From an uncultured Muribaculaceae bacterium (lineage in GTDB: Bacteria; Bacteroidota; Bacteroidia; Bacteroidales; Muribaculaceae), in assembly GCA_910588035.1 (NCBI GenBank), contig CAJUPY010000004.1, positions 101,515 to 165,514 of the forward strand: a stretch of 64,000 nucleotides of DNA, given 5' to 3'. Below, one piece after another: positions 44,352-53,257 of this stretch. Under the pieces are notes generated by a model. It was given only the letters and a program-made list of their open reading frames with translations, ran no database searches and was not told the origin of the DNA. Position 1 is the stretch's first letter. Each line of letters opens with the position of its first letter. Made by a program: the position numbers and the translations under genes.

Positions 44352-45623
44352 TTAATCGATGATGTCGAATCCTGTATATTTTCTAAGAACCTCCGGAACG
44401 ACTATTCCTTGTGGTGTCTGATAGTTTTCGAGAATCGCGGCCATTATGCGCGGCAGCGCGAGAGCTGAGCCGTTGAGGGTGTGGCACAGGCGCGTTTTTT
44501 TGTCCTCACCGCGGTAGCGGCACTTCAGTCGGTTTGCCTGATAGGTCTCGAAATTTGAGACTGACGAAACCTCGAGCCAGCGTTTCTGGGCGGCGGAGAA
44601 GACTTCGAAGTCAAATGTTATGGCCGAAGTGAAGCTCATGTCGCCACCACACAGTCGCAAGATGTGCCATGGCAATCCGAGTCGGTCAAGAAGACTCTGC
44701 ACGTGGTTTTTCATCTCCTCGAGAGCGGCGTAGGAGTTTTCAGGTTTCTCGATGCGCACGATCTCTACTTTGTCGAACTGGTGCAGACGGTTGAGGCCGC
44801 GCACATCTTTTCCGTAGCTGCCTGCCTCGCGGCGGAAACAAGCCGAGTAAGCGCAGTTTTTGATCGGCAGCTGGCTGTCGTTGAGAATGACGTCGCGGTA
44901 GATGTTGGTGACCGGAACCTCGGCGGTCGGAATCAGATACAGATTGTCTTCGTTGACATAATACATCTGACCCTCTTTGTCGGGGAGCTGTCCGGTGCCG
45001 TATCCCGATGCCTCGTTGACGACATATGGCGGCTGTATTTCGGTGTATCCGGCTTCGCCCGCGCTGTCGAGGAAGAATTGTATCAAGGCACGTTGCAGGC
45101 GTGCTCCTTTGCCGATGTAGACAGGAAAGCCCGCGCCTGTGATCTTCACTCCGAGGTCGAAGTCGATGATGTTGTATTTTTTTGCGAGATCCCAGTGGGG
45201 AAGGGCGTCTTCGGGCAGTTCGGGCATCGGACCACCTGTTTTCTCGACCACGTTATCGGCGGCCGACTTTCCTTCCGGCACCATTTCACAGGGAATGTTC
45301 GGCACGGTGAGCAGAATGTCACGTATTGCCTTTTCGGTCTCGGCAAGCTGTTCGGCCAACTCTTTCTGAGATTCCTTGATCTCGGCCACACGTGTTTTTG
45401 CGGCTTCGGCTTCATCGCGTCGACCGCTCTTCATCAGTGCGCCGATTGTTGCGGCAGCCTTGTTGAGTTCGGCAGCCTGATTGTCGTTGTTGAGCTGGAG
45501 GGCACGGCGGCGGTCATCGAGATCGATGACATCATAGATTGTTTTACGTCCGTCGAAACCTTTGACGGCGAGTCGTTTTATGATCAGCTCGGGATCGGCT
45601 TTGATTTGCTGGATTGTAAGCAT
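44352..45623 (-). CDS. serS: Seryl-tRNA synthetase
   Basis: Charges tRNA-Ser. The 423-residue class II enzyme has the N-terminal coiled-coil arm that grips the tRNA long arm (about 30-110, rich in Lys/Glu/Arg), then motif 2 ACFRREAGSYGKDVRGLNRLHQFDKVE and motif 3 NGSALALPRIMAAILEN. The TAEVPVTN serine-binding segment is present. Length is normal. It begins 11 nt after yqeY stops, so they may share a transcript. Confidence 0.98.
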   Translation of the reverse strand: MLTIQQIKADPELIIKRLAVKGFDGRKTIYDVIDLDDRRRALQLNNDNQAAELNKAAATIGALMKSGRRDEAEAAKTRVAEIKESQKELAEQLAETEKAIRDILLTVPNIPCEMVPEGKSAADNVVEKTGGPMPELPEDALPHWDLAKKYNIIDFDLGVKITGAGFPVYIGKGARLQRALIQFFLDSAGEAGYTEIQPPYVVNEASGYGTGQLPDKEGQMYYVNEDNLYLIPTAEVPVTNIYRDVILNDSQLPIKNCAYSACFRREAGSYGKDVRGLNRLHQFDKVEIVRIEKPENSYAALEEMKNHVQSLLDRLGLPWHILRLCGGDMSFTSAITFDFEVFSAAQKRWLEVSSVSNFETYQANRLKCRYRGEDKKTRLCHTLNGSALALPRIMAAILENYQTPQGIVVPEVLRKYTGFDIID

Positions 45624-45634
45624 AGTTGGAAGTG

Positions 45635-46084
45635 TTAAGCGAGAAGTTCTTTGACTTTAGCTGAGATGACGCGTCCGTCGGCACGACCGGCGAGAGCTTT
45701 TGAGGCCACGCCCATCACTTTGCCCATTTCTTTGGCTGAGGTCGCGCCTGTCTGCTCGATTATTTTTTTCAGTTCGGCGGTAAGTTCCTCGTCTGAAAGC
45801 TGCCGGGGCAGATATTCTTCGATGACGGCAGCCTCGGCCAGTTCGTTTTCAGCGAGTTCCGGTCGGTTGTTGTCGGTGTAGATCTGCGCGGTCTCGCGAC
45901 GCTGTTTGACCATCTTGGTCATGATTTTCAAGGCGGCCTCGTCAGTCAGCACTCCGTCTGATCCTTTGGCGGTCTTCGCCTCGATGAATTCTTTCTTGAC
46001 TCCACGCAGGGCTTCGAGACGAGTGCGGTCTTTAGCCTTCATGGCAGTCATGATGTCAGCTGAAATTTTGTCAAATAAGTCCAT
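45635..46084 (-). CDS. yqeY: GatB/YqeY domain protein
   Basis: Helical protein related to the tail domain of the tRNA amidotransferase subunit GatB. The 149 residues carry the YqeY signature features LEALRGVKKEFIEAKTAKG, RRETAQIYTDNNRPELAENELAE and GATSAKEMGKVMGVASKALAGRADG. Usual length. Its biochemical role is unsettled; the link to serS fits a tRNA-related function. A -7-like TACCTTTG lies just upstream on the minus strand. Confidence 0.93.
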   Translation of the reverse strand: MDLFDKISADIMTAMKAKDRTRLEALRGVKKEFIEAKTAKGSDGVLTDEAALKIMTKMVKQRRETAQIYTDNNRPELAENELAEAAVIEEYLPRQLSDEELTAELKKIIEQTGATSAKEMGKVMGVASKALAGRADGRVISAKVKELLA

Positions 46085-46204
46085 TGTTCATAGATTTTTT
46101 GCAAAGGTAATGAATTTGTCGGGAAAAAGTTTATCATGAATCACCTTAATTATGTGTCAATAAAAAAACGTGGTAAAAACATGGGTCAATCGGGTAAAAA
46201 GTAG

Positions 46205-46212
46205 TAAATTTG
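46205..46212 (+). promoter_or_regulatory. -7 promoter element of the XRE/S24 repressor
   Basis: TAAATTTG fits TAnnTTTG and lies 17 nt before the ATG. No convincing -33. Confidence 0.4.
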
Positions 46213-46229
46213 CAACGTAACGATGAATA

Positions 46230-46937
46230 ATGCCATTGATGAATAGTCAGAAACCCGTTGAAACCGTTGTCGAGCGCATCAGATATCTGATCAGACAAAG
46301 CCGCATGAGTCAGGCCCAGTTTGCGCGCAGGCTGTCGATTGACCCCTCCAACCTGTCGAAACATCTGTCGGGCCGGCTGCCTGTGACCGATGTCTTGTTG
46401 AACCGCATTGTCGTCGATTTCGGTGTGTCGAAACAGTGGCTGAGAGACGGCACTGATCTGCCTTTCAGCAAAACGGCCGGAACTGTCATCTCTTCATCAG
46501 TCTTTGATGCCGTGCCGTCTGTGGCTGACCGTCGCGGTGTTCCGGTCTATGACATAGATGTGACAGCCGGCACAGACGAGCTTTCGTCAATGTTCACCGT
46601 TGACCGCATTACGGGCTATATTTCCCTGCCGCGCATAAGTTGCGGCTCGTTGATCGTCCATGTCAGCGGCGACTCAATGAAGCCCGACATCATTGACGGC
46701 GGTTTTATCGCGATAAGACCCGTCACCGAAATGTCGACCATTCTGTGGGGACAGATCTACGTTGTCGTGACCGACGATTTCCGTCGGGTGAAATCGCTCA
46801 GGCGACATCCCGGCGATGAGACCAAAGTCATTCTCCACAGTTCAAACCCCGATTACGACGATGTCGAGATAAACCGCTCTGACATCAGGTCTCTGTTCAG
46901 GGTCGAGGCTATTCTCAACTGTAAGATATGCGGATGA
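46230..46937 (+). CDS. XRE-family repressor with S24 peptidase domain
   Basis: Phage-repressor/LexA-like regulator, 235 residues. The N-terminal helix-turn-helix (about 10-70, SQAQFARRLSIDPSNLSKHLSG) is joined to an S24 domain with the catalytic serine in VSGDSMKPD and the general-base lysine in FRRVKSL. An Ala-Gly pair in DVTAGTDE precedes the peptidase domain, where LexA-type self-cleavage usually occurs. It may respond to DNA damage or another stress. A downstream ATG at 46239 is an alternative start. No phage genes are nearby, so it is probably a chromosomal regulator. It overlaps the next gene by ATGA. Confidence 0.92.
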   Translation: MPLMNSQKPVETVVERIRYLIRQSRMSQAQFARRLSIDPSNLSKHLSGRLPVTDVLLNRIVVDFGVSKQWLRDGTDLPFSKTAGTVISSSVFDAVPSVADRRGVPVYDIDVTAGTDELSSMFTVDRITGYISLPRISCGSLIVHVSGDSMKPDIIDGGFIAIRPVTEMSTILWGQIYVVVTDDFRRVKSLRRHPGDETKVILHSSNPDYDDVEINRSDIRSLFRVEAILNCKICG

Positions 46938-47440
46938 CTGACATGACACGTAAGGTTGTGATACGTGAGGTTGACCAACGCGATGCGGCTGAGATAGCCG
47001 CTATCTATAACCACTATGTGGTCTCGACGACTGTGTCGTTCGAGACCGAGCCGCTGTCGCCTGAAGATATGCTGCGGCGCATCAGAAATCTCTCTTCAGG
47101 TTACCCCTACTTCGTCGCCGTTGTCGACGGGAGGGTCGAGGGCTATTGCTACGCACACCCATGGAAGGAGCGTGCGGCCTACAGTCTGACCTGGGAGACG
47201 ACTGTCTATCTGCGCGACGGAATAGGTCGCTCGGGTCTCGGTCGCATGTTGATGACGCGGTTGATCGATGCATGCCGTCAGAGGGGGTGCAGATCGCTCA
47301 TCGCGTGTATAACCGCAGAAAATGAAGCAAGCGTCTCATTTCACAGATCGCTTGGTTTCATGCAGGTTTCAGACTTCAAAAAAGTCGGGTTCAAGCTCGG
47401 ACGTTTTCTTGATGTCGTTGACTTTCAGCTGCTTCTGTGA
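46934..47440 (+). CDS. GNAT acetyltransferase (phosphinothricin acetyltransferase-like)
   Basis: Acetyl-CoA-dependent N-acetyltransferase. The ATG at 46934 overlaps the repressor stop in the classic ATGA manner; one at 46928 is possible. The 168 residues show the Pat-type opening VVIREVDQRDAAEIAAIYNHYV, the SFETEPLS segment, the beta-bulge region YSLTWETTVYLRDGIGRSGLGRMLM (acetyl-CoA pyrophosphate loop) and ITAENEASVSFHRSLGFMQV. The natural substrate is unknown; resistance to phosphinothricin should not be assumed from the family name. Confidence 0.93.
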   Translation: MTDMTRKVVIREVDQRDAAEIAAIYNHYVVSTTVSFETEPLSPEDMLRRIRNLSSGYPYFVAVVDGRVEGYCYAHPWKERAAYSLTWETTVYLRDGIGRSGLGRMLMTRLIDACRQRGCRSLIACITAENEASVSFHRSLGFMQVSDFKKVGFKLGRFLDVVDFQLLL

Positions 47441-47483
47441 GTTTTTAAAATTAGTTATTGTTTATTAATATATGTGAATGGCG

Positions 47484-47515
47484 TTGTGGAAATGTCATTA
47501 CAATGTGTATATTTG
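47484..47515 (+). promoter_or_regulatory. Bacteroidota promoter of the TolB-like gene
   Basis: TTG at 47484-47486 and TATATTTG at 47508-47515 with a 21-bp spacer. It gives a 5' UTR of about 70 nt and may serve the amidase gene too. Confidence 0.65.
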
Positions 47516-47591
47516 CAAACGGACTTACTAACAATTCATTACTTACCGACCAATCAAATAAATAAATATTAAATCCTTAAAACTTAAGCTC

Positions 47592-48557
47592 ATGAAGAAA
47601 TTTCTACTTCTTGCAATGGCGTATCTTGTGGCACAGACCATGTATGCTCAGCAAAAACAGGGATCAATCACGAATGTGAGGAAGCTTACATCGGGATCGG
47701 AGCAATATGAGGCACCACGGTGGTCTCCCGACGGTTCGATGATCTCTTTTACCAACCGTGGTTTTGACAATCTTTATGTGATGAACGCCGACGGTAGCGC
47801 GAGAGCCAGACTGGCAGAAGGGTCCGGCATCGGATATCTTCACCGGTGGAGCGCAGACAACAACGAGATTCTTGTCAGAGACACACGCTGGACTGGTGGC
47901 GAGACAGGCGTCGGCAGCCATTTACACGCGATACTTGCTGTTGATCTCAACGGAGAGGTAGTCAAAATGACAGAAGATGCCGAATATCTGCAGCCCTCAT
48001 CGTGGCGTTACACTCCCTCGGGTCTGAAAAAAGTGACCGCACCGGCTGACATTCAGATTGCCGCAAGCACTAAGAAATTGAAATCACTGCCTGCGAAACG
48101 TGTTAAATCAATAACCGCCGATCCGGCGTCGCAGATAAGCTTTGAGTGTGACGGCGAGTCGTTGTGGGCTATAGACGCATCGGGCGCGCGCAAATCGATT
48201 TTCACCGGCATGGCAGCATGTCCGGCTCTGTCGCCCGACGGTAAGAGAGTCGCTTTCTGCGATGTTGACGACGTAGTTGTCATGAACATCGACGGAACCT
48301 CGAAAAAGGTAATAGGCCGCGGTTTCAACCCTTCATGGGTCAATGGATCTCAGATTGTTTTCGAACGCACCGAAGATGACGGTCACACCTATCTGTCGGG
48401 AGAGCTTTTTCTGGCCGACGTGGCTGCCGGCAGCGTGAAGCAGATCACGAACACCCCCGGCATGATCGAGATGTATCCGACCGTCTCACCCGACGGTAAC
48501 ACCCTGCTGTTCTCGTCGTTTGTCGACGGACAGATCTATGTGGCTGATTTCAAATGA
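47592..48557 (+). CDS. TolB-like WD40/PD40 beta-propeller protein
   Basis: Exported propeller, 321 residues, signal peptide ending TMYAQ. PD40-type blades are visible: APRWSPDGSMISFTNRG near the N-terminus, CPALSPDGKRVAFCDVDD in the middle and YPTVSPDGNTLLFSSFVDG at the end. The family includes TolB and peptidase-associated propellers; here no peptidase or lipid anchor is present. The gene precedes the multi-domain amidase by 26 nt, suggesting a common transcript and a periplasmic cell-wall-related role, which is inference. Confidence 0.88.
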   Translation: MKKFLLLAMAYLVAQTMYAQQKQGSITNVRKLTSGSEQYEAPRWSPDGSMISFTNRGFDNLYVMNADGSARARLAEGSGIGYLHRWSADNNEILVRDTRWTGGETGVGSHLHAILAVDLNGEVVKMTEDAEYLQPSSWRYTPSGLKKVTAPADIQIAASTKKLKSLPAKRVKSITADPASQISFECDGESLWAIDASGARKSIFTGMAACPALSPDGKRVAFCDVDDVVVMNIDGTSKKVIGRGFNPSWVNGSQIVFERTEDDGHTYLSGELFLADVAAGSVKQITNTPGMIEMYPTVSPDGNTLLFSSFVDGQIYVADFK

Positions 48558-48583
48558 TAAACCATCGTTAACCAATTACCGAC

Positions 48584-51500
48584 ATGAAACGTATTTTTTC
48601 TCTCTTTGTCATTGCCATGCTGGCAATGGCGGTTCCGTCTGTCACACATGCTGTGAAATGGACTACCTACCGCATCATGCTTGACCCGGGACACGGTGGT
48701 ACCGATCCCGGCGCGAGCGGGCCTACCGCGCCCCATGAGGCTGAACTCGCCCTCAGATGTGCCAAACAGCTGAACACCTGGTTGACAGGCACTCTGGGCG
48801 CACCGGTGAAAATGACGCGCACGACCAACGCGACTTTGTCGCTTTCGGCCCGACGCACCGCGTCAATTAACTATGACCCATATATTTTCTGCTCGATACA
48901 CCTGAATGCTTTCAATGGAACGGCAAACGGAACCGAGACCTGGTATTACTGGTCGACAGGCAACAGCAAGCCGCTGGCACAGAAGGTGCAGGCCACGTTG
49001 ATCTCCCAGATGAACAGAACCAACCGTGGTGTCAAACAAAACGGCTGGACAGTCATCACCGGATCATCGGGCATTCCGGCAATCTTGACCGAGGGACTGT
49101 TTGTCGACAACAAGACTGAGCACAATCTGATCAAGACCGAGGGCAGTGACGGTTTTCTGAAATGGGCGAGGGGACACCTCTATGGTTTCTATGACCACCT
49201 GAAAACGCTCAACAGCTCGATCGACAACCCGCGTAATATAGCGGCTATCAGCGGCAGCAGCGGTTCGACGACCACAACTCCGACGCTGAAAGTCGTGCCG
49301 GGCTCATTGGTGCTGACAACCGAATATGCGGCCGGTGTGAAAGAGACCAGCACATTTGAAATCAACGGAACGAACCTGACTGACAATGTGACGATTTCGT
49401 CAAATAACGCCAAAATCACTGTTTCTCCGACATCTGTGACAAAAGCGAATGCCAAGAGCGCGACCGTAAAAGTCACGTTCGCTCCGACAGCCGTGGGGCA
49501 GGAAACGGCAACTATAACTGTCAAGAGCGGATCGCTCTCGAAGACCGTCAGCGTGACCGCGACTGCTACGGCTCCTCCGTTGAAGTTTGTCGAGAAATGG
49601 CAGTTCAGCGAGAAAAAAGGCAACCTGACAGCAAAAGGCTGGGATGCCGGCAAAATCCGCAACATGGCCTATCATCAAGGCAAACTCTATCTTGTCTACG
49701 ACCACTCGGTCATCAAGGTTGTCAATGCCCAGACCGGCGAACTGCTCGGCGATCTTTCGACAGCAGGCGTCAGCGGTGGTGCTCTGACTCTCTGTGATGT
49801 CGAGGTCTTCGGAGGGAAGATCTATGCATGTAACCTCGCCACAGACGCCACTCCGCTGAAAATCTACCGTTGGGACAGCGACACATCGGCCCCCGTGGTC
49901 GTTATGACCGCGACCAATTTCGGTGGTGCGAAACGAATGGGCGACTGCATGACATTCAAGGGCAACGAGACTTCGGGCAGCGTCACTTTCGCCAACGATG
50001 ACAACACGACGACCCGCATTGTCTCTTATCCGATCACAAACTCGGCCTTCAAGGCTACTCCGACCGTGGTAAACGCGACCAACACCCAGGGCAAACAACT
50101 CGTGACCGGTGCTTCGACCCGCGTTTACGCCAATTCCGACGGCAAATTCTGGATCAGCGGTCAACACAGCTACACCTCTTTGCTTGACGCAACCGGCAAA
50201 TTGAGCTATTATATCGACGGTGATGTCACCTGGGGTAACGACTGGGCCCGTTTCAAATATGAAAGTGACTCCTACAATTACGCGCTTGAGACGGTCTATG
50301 ATGCAATCGGCGAGACCAACTATCTGAAAGGTCGTGCACGCCTGCTGCAGAAAGGCTCAAACTGGAAAGAGAGCAAGGTTGTTCAGGAAATTCCGGAAGA
50401 TGGAATGAGTGACAATGTCAGAAACGCCAACTGCGCGTCGTCGATCGCGACTTCAGTAACCACGGCTAACAATGTGACAACTGTCGAGGCATGGATCTCG
50501 ATACAGAGCCAGGGTGTGTGCTACTATATCTCGAAAGGTGGAAAGGCACCGACCTACGATGTCAAACCCATTACCGCTCCCAAACCGGCTGTGACTGTCA
50601 CTCCGGCTACCCCCGATGCCGGCACGGTCACGTTGGGCGAGTCTAAGACGGTTAGCCTGAAAGTCAAAGGCACAAATCTCGAGAACGCGATTTCTGTTTC
50701 GATGAGCTCGGCCAACGCATCTTTCTTCACCGTTTCTGAAACAACACTCGCCGCAACCAACGGTGCTGTTGACAAGACGGTCAAGGTTACCTATTCGCCG
50801 ACAAGCGTAGGCAGCCACACCGCCACTCTGAAGTTCACGACCAAAGACAGCGACGGCAAGAGCTACTCGGCAACGGCGACTGTCAACGGCAAGGGTGCAC
50901 AGCAAGTTGTCATCGATGACAACATTGTGTCTATGAAACAGGAGTGGATCTATTCTGAAGGAACTTCAAACCTCTCTTCAGCTCCGTGGTTCAACAACAG
51001 CCTCAGCTCGACAACCTCACGCGACATGGCGTTGCTCGACGGCAAACTCTACATACTCAATGCCAAGGCTTGGAACACTACTCCCGAAATCTCGATCGTC
51101 AACGCCTACACAGGTGCCAAGACCGGTCAGCTCAACATGTCGGGTCTGAGCGGAGGCGAAAGTGTTGCCGGCGGTATCGAAGCCATGGGTGGCAAACTGC
51201 TGATGAGCAACGGTGCCCGTCAGGCAGACGCCCTGAAGGTCTATAAATGGGACAGCGACGCTTCGGCTCCCTCCGTGTTCCTCGAAGATGCCGGACACGG
51301 TGGTGTTCAGGTCGGCGAGCTGATGAGCGTCAGCGGCGATATGACAGCCGGACGCCTGTGGTTCTCCAACGGAACCAAAATCATTTACTATGAAGTGACC
51401 AACGGCAAGGCCAACGCTACCCCCAAGACATTCAGTCTGACTAAAGACGGTGCTGAATATAGTGTCGGCGCACAGAAAGGAACTGTCAAGATACATGTCA

Positions 51501-52147
51501 ATGCCGACGGCACTATCTGGGTCATGGGTAAGGACAAACATCCGACACTCTTCTCTGCCGACGGAAAATTCATTGAGGAAATGCCGGCAGAACCTGTCGG
51601 AGGAGCCGCACACGGAACCTCGGCACGATTCTTCGACTTCGGTAAGAAGAAATATGCGGCGGTCGCGACTTATCTTCCCGCTGCCCAGTCGTTGATGAAC
51701 GGTGTGGTGTCGATGGTGAATCTGACTGACGGCACTGCGGCTGCCACTTCCCACTCTGTATATCCGGCAAAGGGTCTGGGCACGACACGTAACACGATTT
51801 TCCAATCGTCGGTATGCGCCGAGACTGTCAACGACGGAGCCAAGGCTCACGTTTGGGTGATGATTCCGACACAGGGCATCGCGATGTATAGCTACGACGG
51901 AGCACGTACCCCGACTTCGGTCGACGGAATCGAAGGTGCCGGAAAAGCGGCGATTGCAGTCGAAGGAGACGTTGTAAGGGTTGTCGGCGGACAGGCCGTT
52001 GAACTGACGGTCTACTCGGTTTCAGGAGCAGTGGCTGCGACTGTGGCCGGCTCTGAGATCAATGTAGCGGCCCTTCCCGCAGGCGTCTATGTCGTCAAGG
52101 CAATTATGGAAGACTCGGAAGCCGTCATCGCAAAAATCACACGTTAA
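48584..52147 (+). CDS. N-acetylmuramoyl-L-alanine amidase with duplicated Ig-like/propeller modules and sorting-type C-terminus
   Basis: Probably secreted; 1187 residues. After a signal peptide (1-23) lies an Amidase_3 domain (about 29-205) with all zinc/catalytic motifs: DPGHGGTDPGASG (His37), HEAELAL (Glu52), SIHLNA and ILTEGLF. Then come an Ig-like domain (about 235-330, TVKVTFAPTAVGQETATITV), a propeller-like region (about 335-665), a second Ig-like domain (about 680-795, TVKVTYSPTSVGSHTATLKF), a second propeller-like region (about 800-1105) and a C-terminal type IX-sorting-like segment (YSVSGAVAATV ... PAGVYVVKA). The two halves align over parallel phrases (LKIYRWDSDTSAPVV and LKVYKWDSDASAPSV), showing an internal duplication. 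The amidase family is firm; the role of the modules is unknown. Confidence 0.9.
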   Translation: MKRIFSLFVIAMLAMAVPSVTHAVKWTTYRIMLDPGHGGTDPGASGPTAPHEAELALRCAKQLNTWLTGTLGAPVKMTRTTNATLSLSARRTASINYDPYIFCSIHLNAFNGTANGTETWYYWSTGNSKPLAQKVQATLISQMNRTNRGVKQNGWTVITGSSGIPAILTEGLFVDNKTEHNLIKTEGSDGFLKWARGHLYGFYDHLKTLNSSIDNPRNIAAISGSSGSTTTTPTLKVVPGSLVLTTEYAAGVKETSTFEINGTNLTDNVTISSNNAKITVSPTSVTKANAKSATVKVTFAPTAVGQETATITVKSGSLSKTVSVTATATAPPLKFVEKWQFSEKKGNLTAKGWDAGKIRNMAYHQGKLYLVYDHSVIKVVNAQTGELLGDLSTAGVSGGALTLCDVEVFGGKIYACNLATDATPLKIYRWDSDTSAPVVVMTATNFGGAKRMGDCMTFKGNETSGSVTFANDDNTTTRIVSYPITNSAFKATPTVVNATNTQGKQLVTGASTRVYANSDGKFWISGQHSYTSLLDATGKLSYYIDGDVTWGNDWARFKYESDSYNYALETVYDAIGETNYLKGRARLLQKGSNWKESKVVQEIPEDGMSDNVRNANCASSIATSVTTANNVTTVEAWISIQSQGVCYYISKGGKAPTYDVKPITAPKPAVTVTPATPDAGTVTLGESKTVSLKVKGTNLENAISVSMSSANASFFTVSETTLAATNGAVDKTVKVTYSPTSVGSHTATLKFTTKDSDGKSYSATATVNGKGAQQVVIDDNIVSMKQEWIYSEGTSNLSSAPWFNNSLSSTTSRDMALLDGKLYILNAKAWNTTPEISIVNAYTGAKTGQLNMSGLSGGESVAGGIEAMGGKLLMSNGARQADALKVYKWDSDASAPSVFLEDAGHGGVQVGELMSVSGDMTAGRLWFSNGTKIIYYEVTNGKANATPKTFSLTKDGAEYSVGAQKGTVKIHVNADGTIWVMGKDKHPTLFSADGKFIEEMPAEPVGGAAHGTSARFFDFGKKKYAAVATYLPAAQSLMNGVVSMVNLTDGTAAATSHSVYPAKGLGTTRNTIFQSSVCAETVNDGAKAHVWVMIPTQGIAMYSYDGARTPTSVDGIEGAGKAAIAVEGDVVRVVGGQAVELTVYSVSGAVAATVAGSEINVAALPAGVYVVKAIMEDSEAVIAKITR

Positions 52148-52171
52148 CAACCTGTCGGTTACACGAAATTG

Positions 52172-52209
52172 AAACAGGGTGCGTCGACTTTGAGCGGCGC
52201 ACCCTGTTT
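52172..52209. terminator. Shared hairpin terminator between amidase and glutaminase-like genes
   Basis: A perfect 12-bp stem (AAACAGGGTGCG at 52172-52183 with its complement at 52198-52209) lies between two convergent genes and probably stops both. Confidence 0.75.
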
Positions 52210-52234
52210 GATATAAAGACAGGTTTAAGGTCTA

Positions 52235-53167
52235 TTATTTAGTTGTGTCGATCTTAACACATGAGTTTGAGAATGCATTCAGTCCGAGGGTGTTCATGAT
52301 CTCGACAAGTGCTTTCGCGCCCTTGACCGAAATGCGTCTGTCATTGACTTTTGGCGAATAGGCCGCGATTGAGAGAACACCGGGCAGAACACCGACAATG
52401 GCACCGCCAAAACTTGTGAGTGCGGGAAGACCGCTCATGATAAGCCAAGGTTTCGCCATTTTGTGGGGGCCTTTGGCTGCCATCATGGCTACCAGACGGG
52501 GCGCGACAGAGGCGTCAAAAACCGATTGTCCGTTTGTGTTGACACCGTCGTTGACAATAGTCGCACCCATTTCGGCGAGTTGTCTGGTCGATGCACACAT
52601 TGATTGGGCACGTGCCAGCAGGTCAATCGACATAGCGGTGTCGTCGTAGAGATAGTAGTCGGCTTCGGCAAATTTGTTGACTGCATCACCGGCTTTGAGA
52701 TCAGCCATGCGTTTCTCATAGAGTTTGTCGTCGAGAACCGGTGCAGAGCCCATCATTCCGATCATCTGGTTGACAATGAAATTCCATTTCGAATCAGGAT
52801 CACCGACAGGTTCCAACGCGCTGACGGCACGAACTCCGTGAGCACTGATTCCGGCATGTGGCTTGTCGTGTTTTCCGTTGCAGCTGCAACTGCATGTGCC
52901 GGCTTTTTTCATTAGTTGCTCGGGGCTGTTCTGTGTCAGAAGAATGGATGCGAGTGGCAATTTGACGATTCCTCCCATCGGTGACTGAACGTCGACGTCG
53001 CCTTTGTTGATTACCGTGCCGTCGGCAAGAACAACCGATATGCCGAACTTGCTGTCGTCGGCCGACATCAGATTACTGTCAACAGTACCTTCATCAAGAT
53101 TCTTCAAATGTTCGTAGGCCGATTCAACGGCATTTTTCAACTCTGTCAGAGTTATTGTGTGTTTCAT
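52235..53167 (-). CDS. Divergent glutaminase-family protein with Cys-rich insert
   Basis: Serine-dependent glutaminase fold, 310 residues. The C-terminal half aligns with glutaminases (MSIDLLARAQSMCASTRQLAEMGATIVNDGVN, and SFGGAIVGVLPGVLSIAAYSP). In the N-terminal half the usual S-x-x-K catalytic pair appears as G66-I-V-K69, so the nucleophile serine is missing at that place (the nearest serine is Ser62). A Cys/His-rich insert CSCSCNGKHDKPH (about 92-104) could bind metal. It may therefore not hydrolyse glutamine at all. It stands alone between convergent and divergent neighbours. Confidence 0.8.
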   Translation of the reverse strand: MKHTITLTELKNAVESAYEHLKNLDEGTVDSNLMSADDSKFGISVVLADGTVINKGDVDVQSPMGGIVKLPLASILLTQNSPEQLMKKAGTCSCSCNGKHDKPHAGISAHGVRAVSALEPVGDPDSKWNFIVNQMIGMMGSAPVLDDKLYEKRMADLKAGDAVNKFAEADYYLYDDTAMSIDLLARAQSMCASTRQLAEMGATIVNDGVNTNGQSVFDASVAPRLVAMMAAKGPHKMAKPWLIMSGLPALTSFGGAIVGVLPGVLSIAAYSPKVNDRRISVKGAKALVEIMNTLGLNAFSNSCVKIDTTK

Positions 53168-53257
53168 AGTGTACTTGAATTTTAAGTTTCTGACAGATAA
53201 ACATCTCCGTCGCCGTGAATGTTGGAGAACAACAGTTAAAGTTGATAAAAACCCGTT

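Noticed and set aside
44664..45638. 324-codon open frame antisense to serS
   Set aside because: It mirrors the serS coding sequence, which has all class II synthetase motifs; the antisense product is low-sense and Phe/Asp-rich.
51017..51850. 277-codon minus-strand frame within the amidase
   Set aside because: Antisense shadow caused by the repetitive Ig/propeller sequence.
52172..52209. Possible attachment site or mobile-element end between convergent genes
   Set aside because: It is a simple terminator stem with no second copy noticed nearby.
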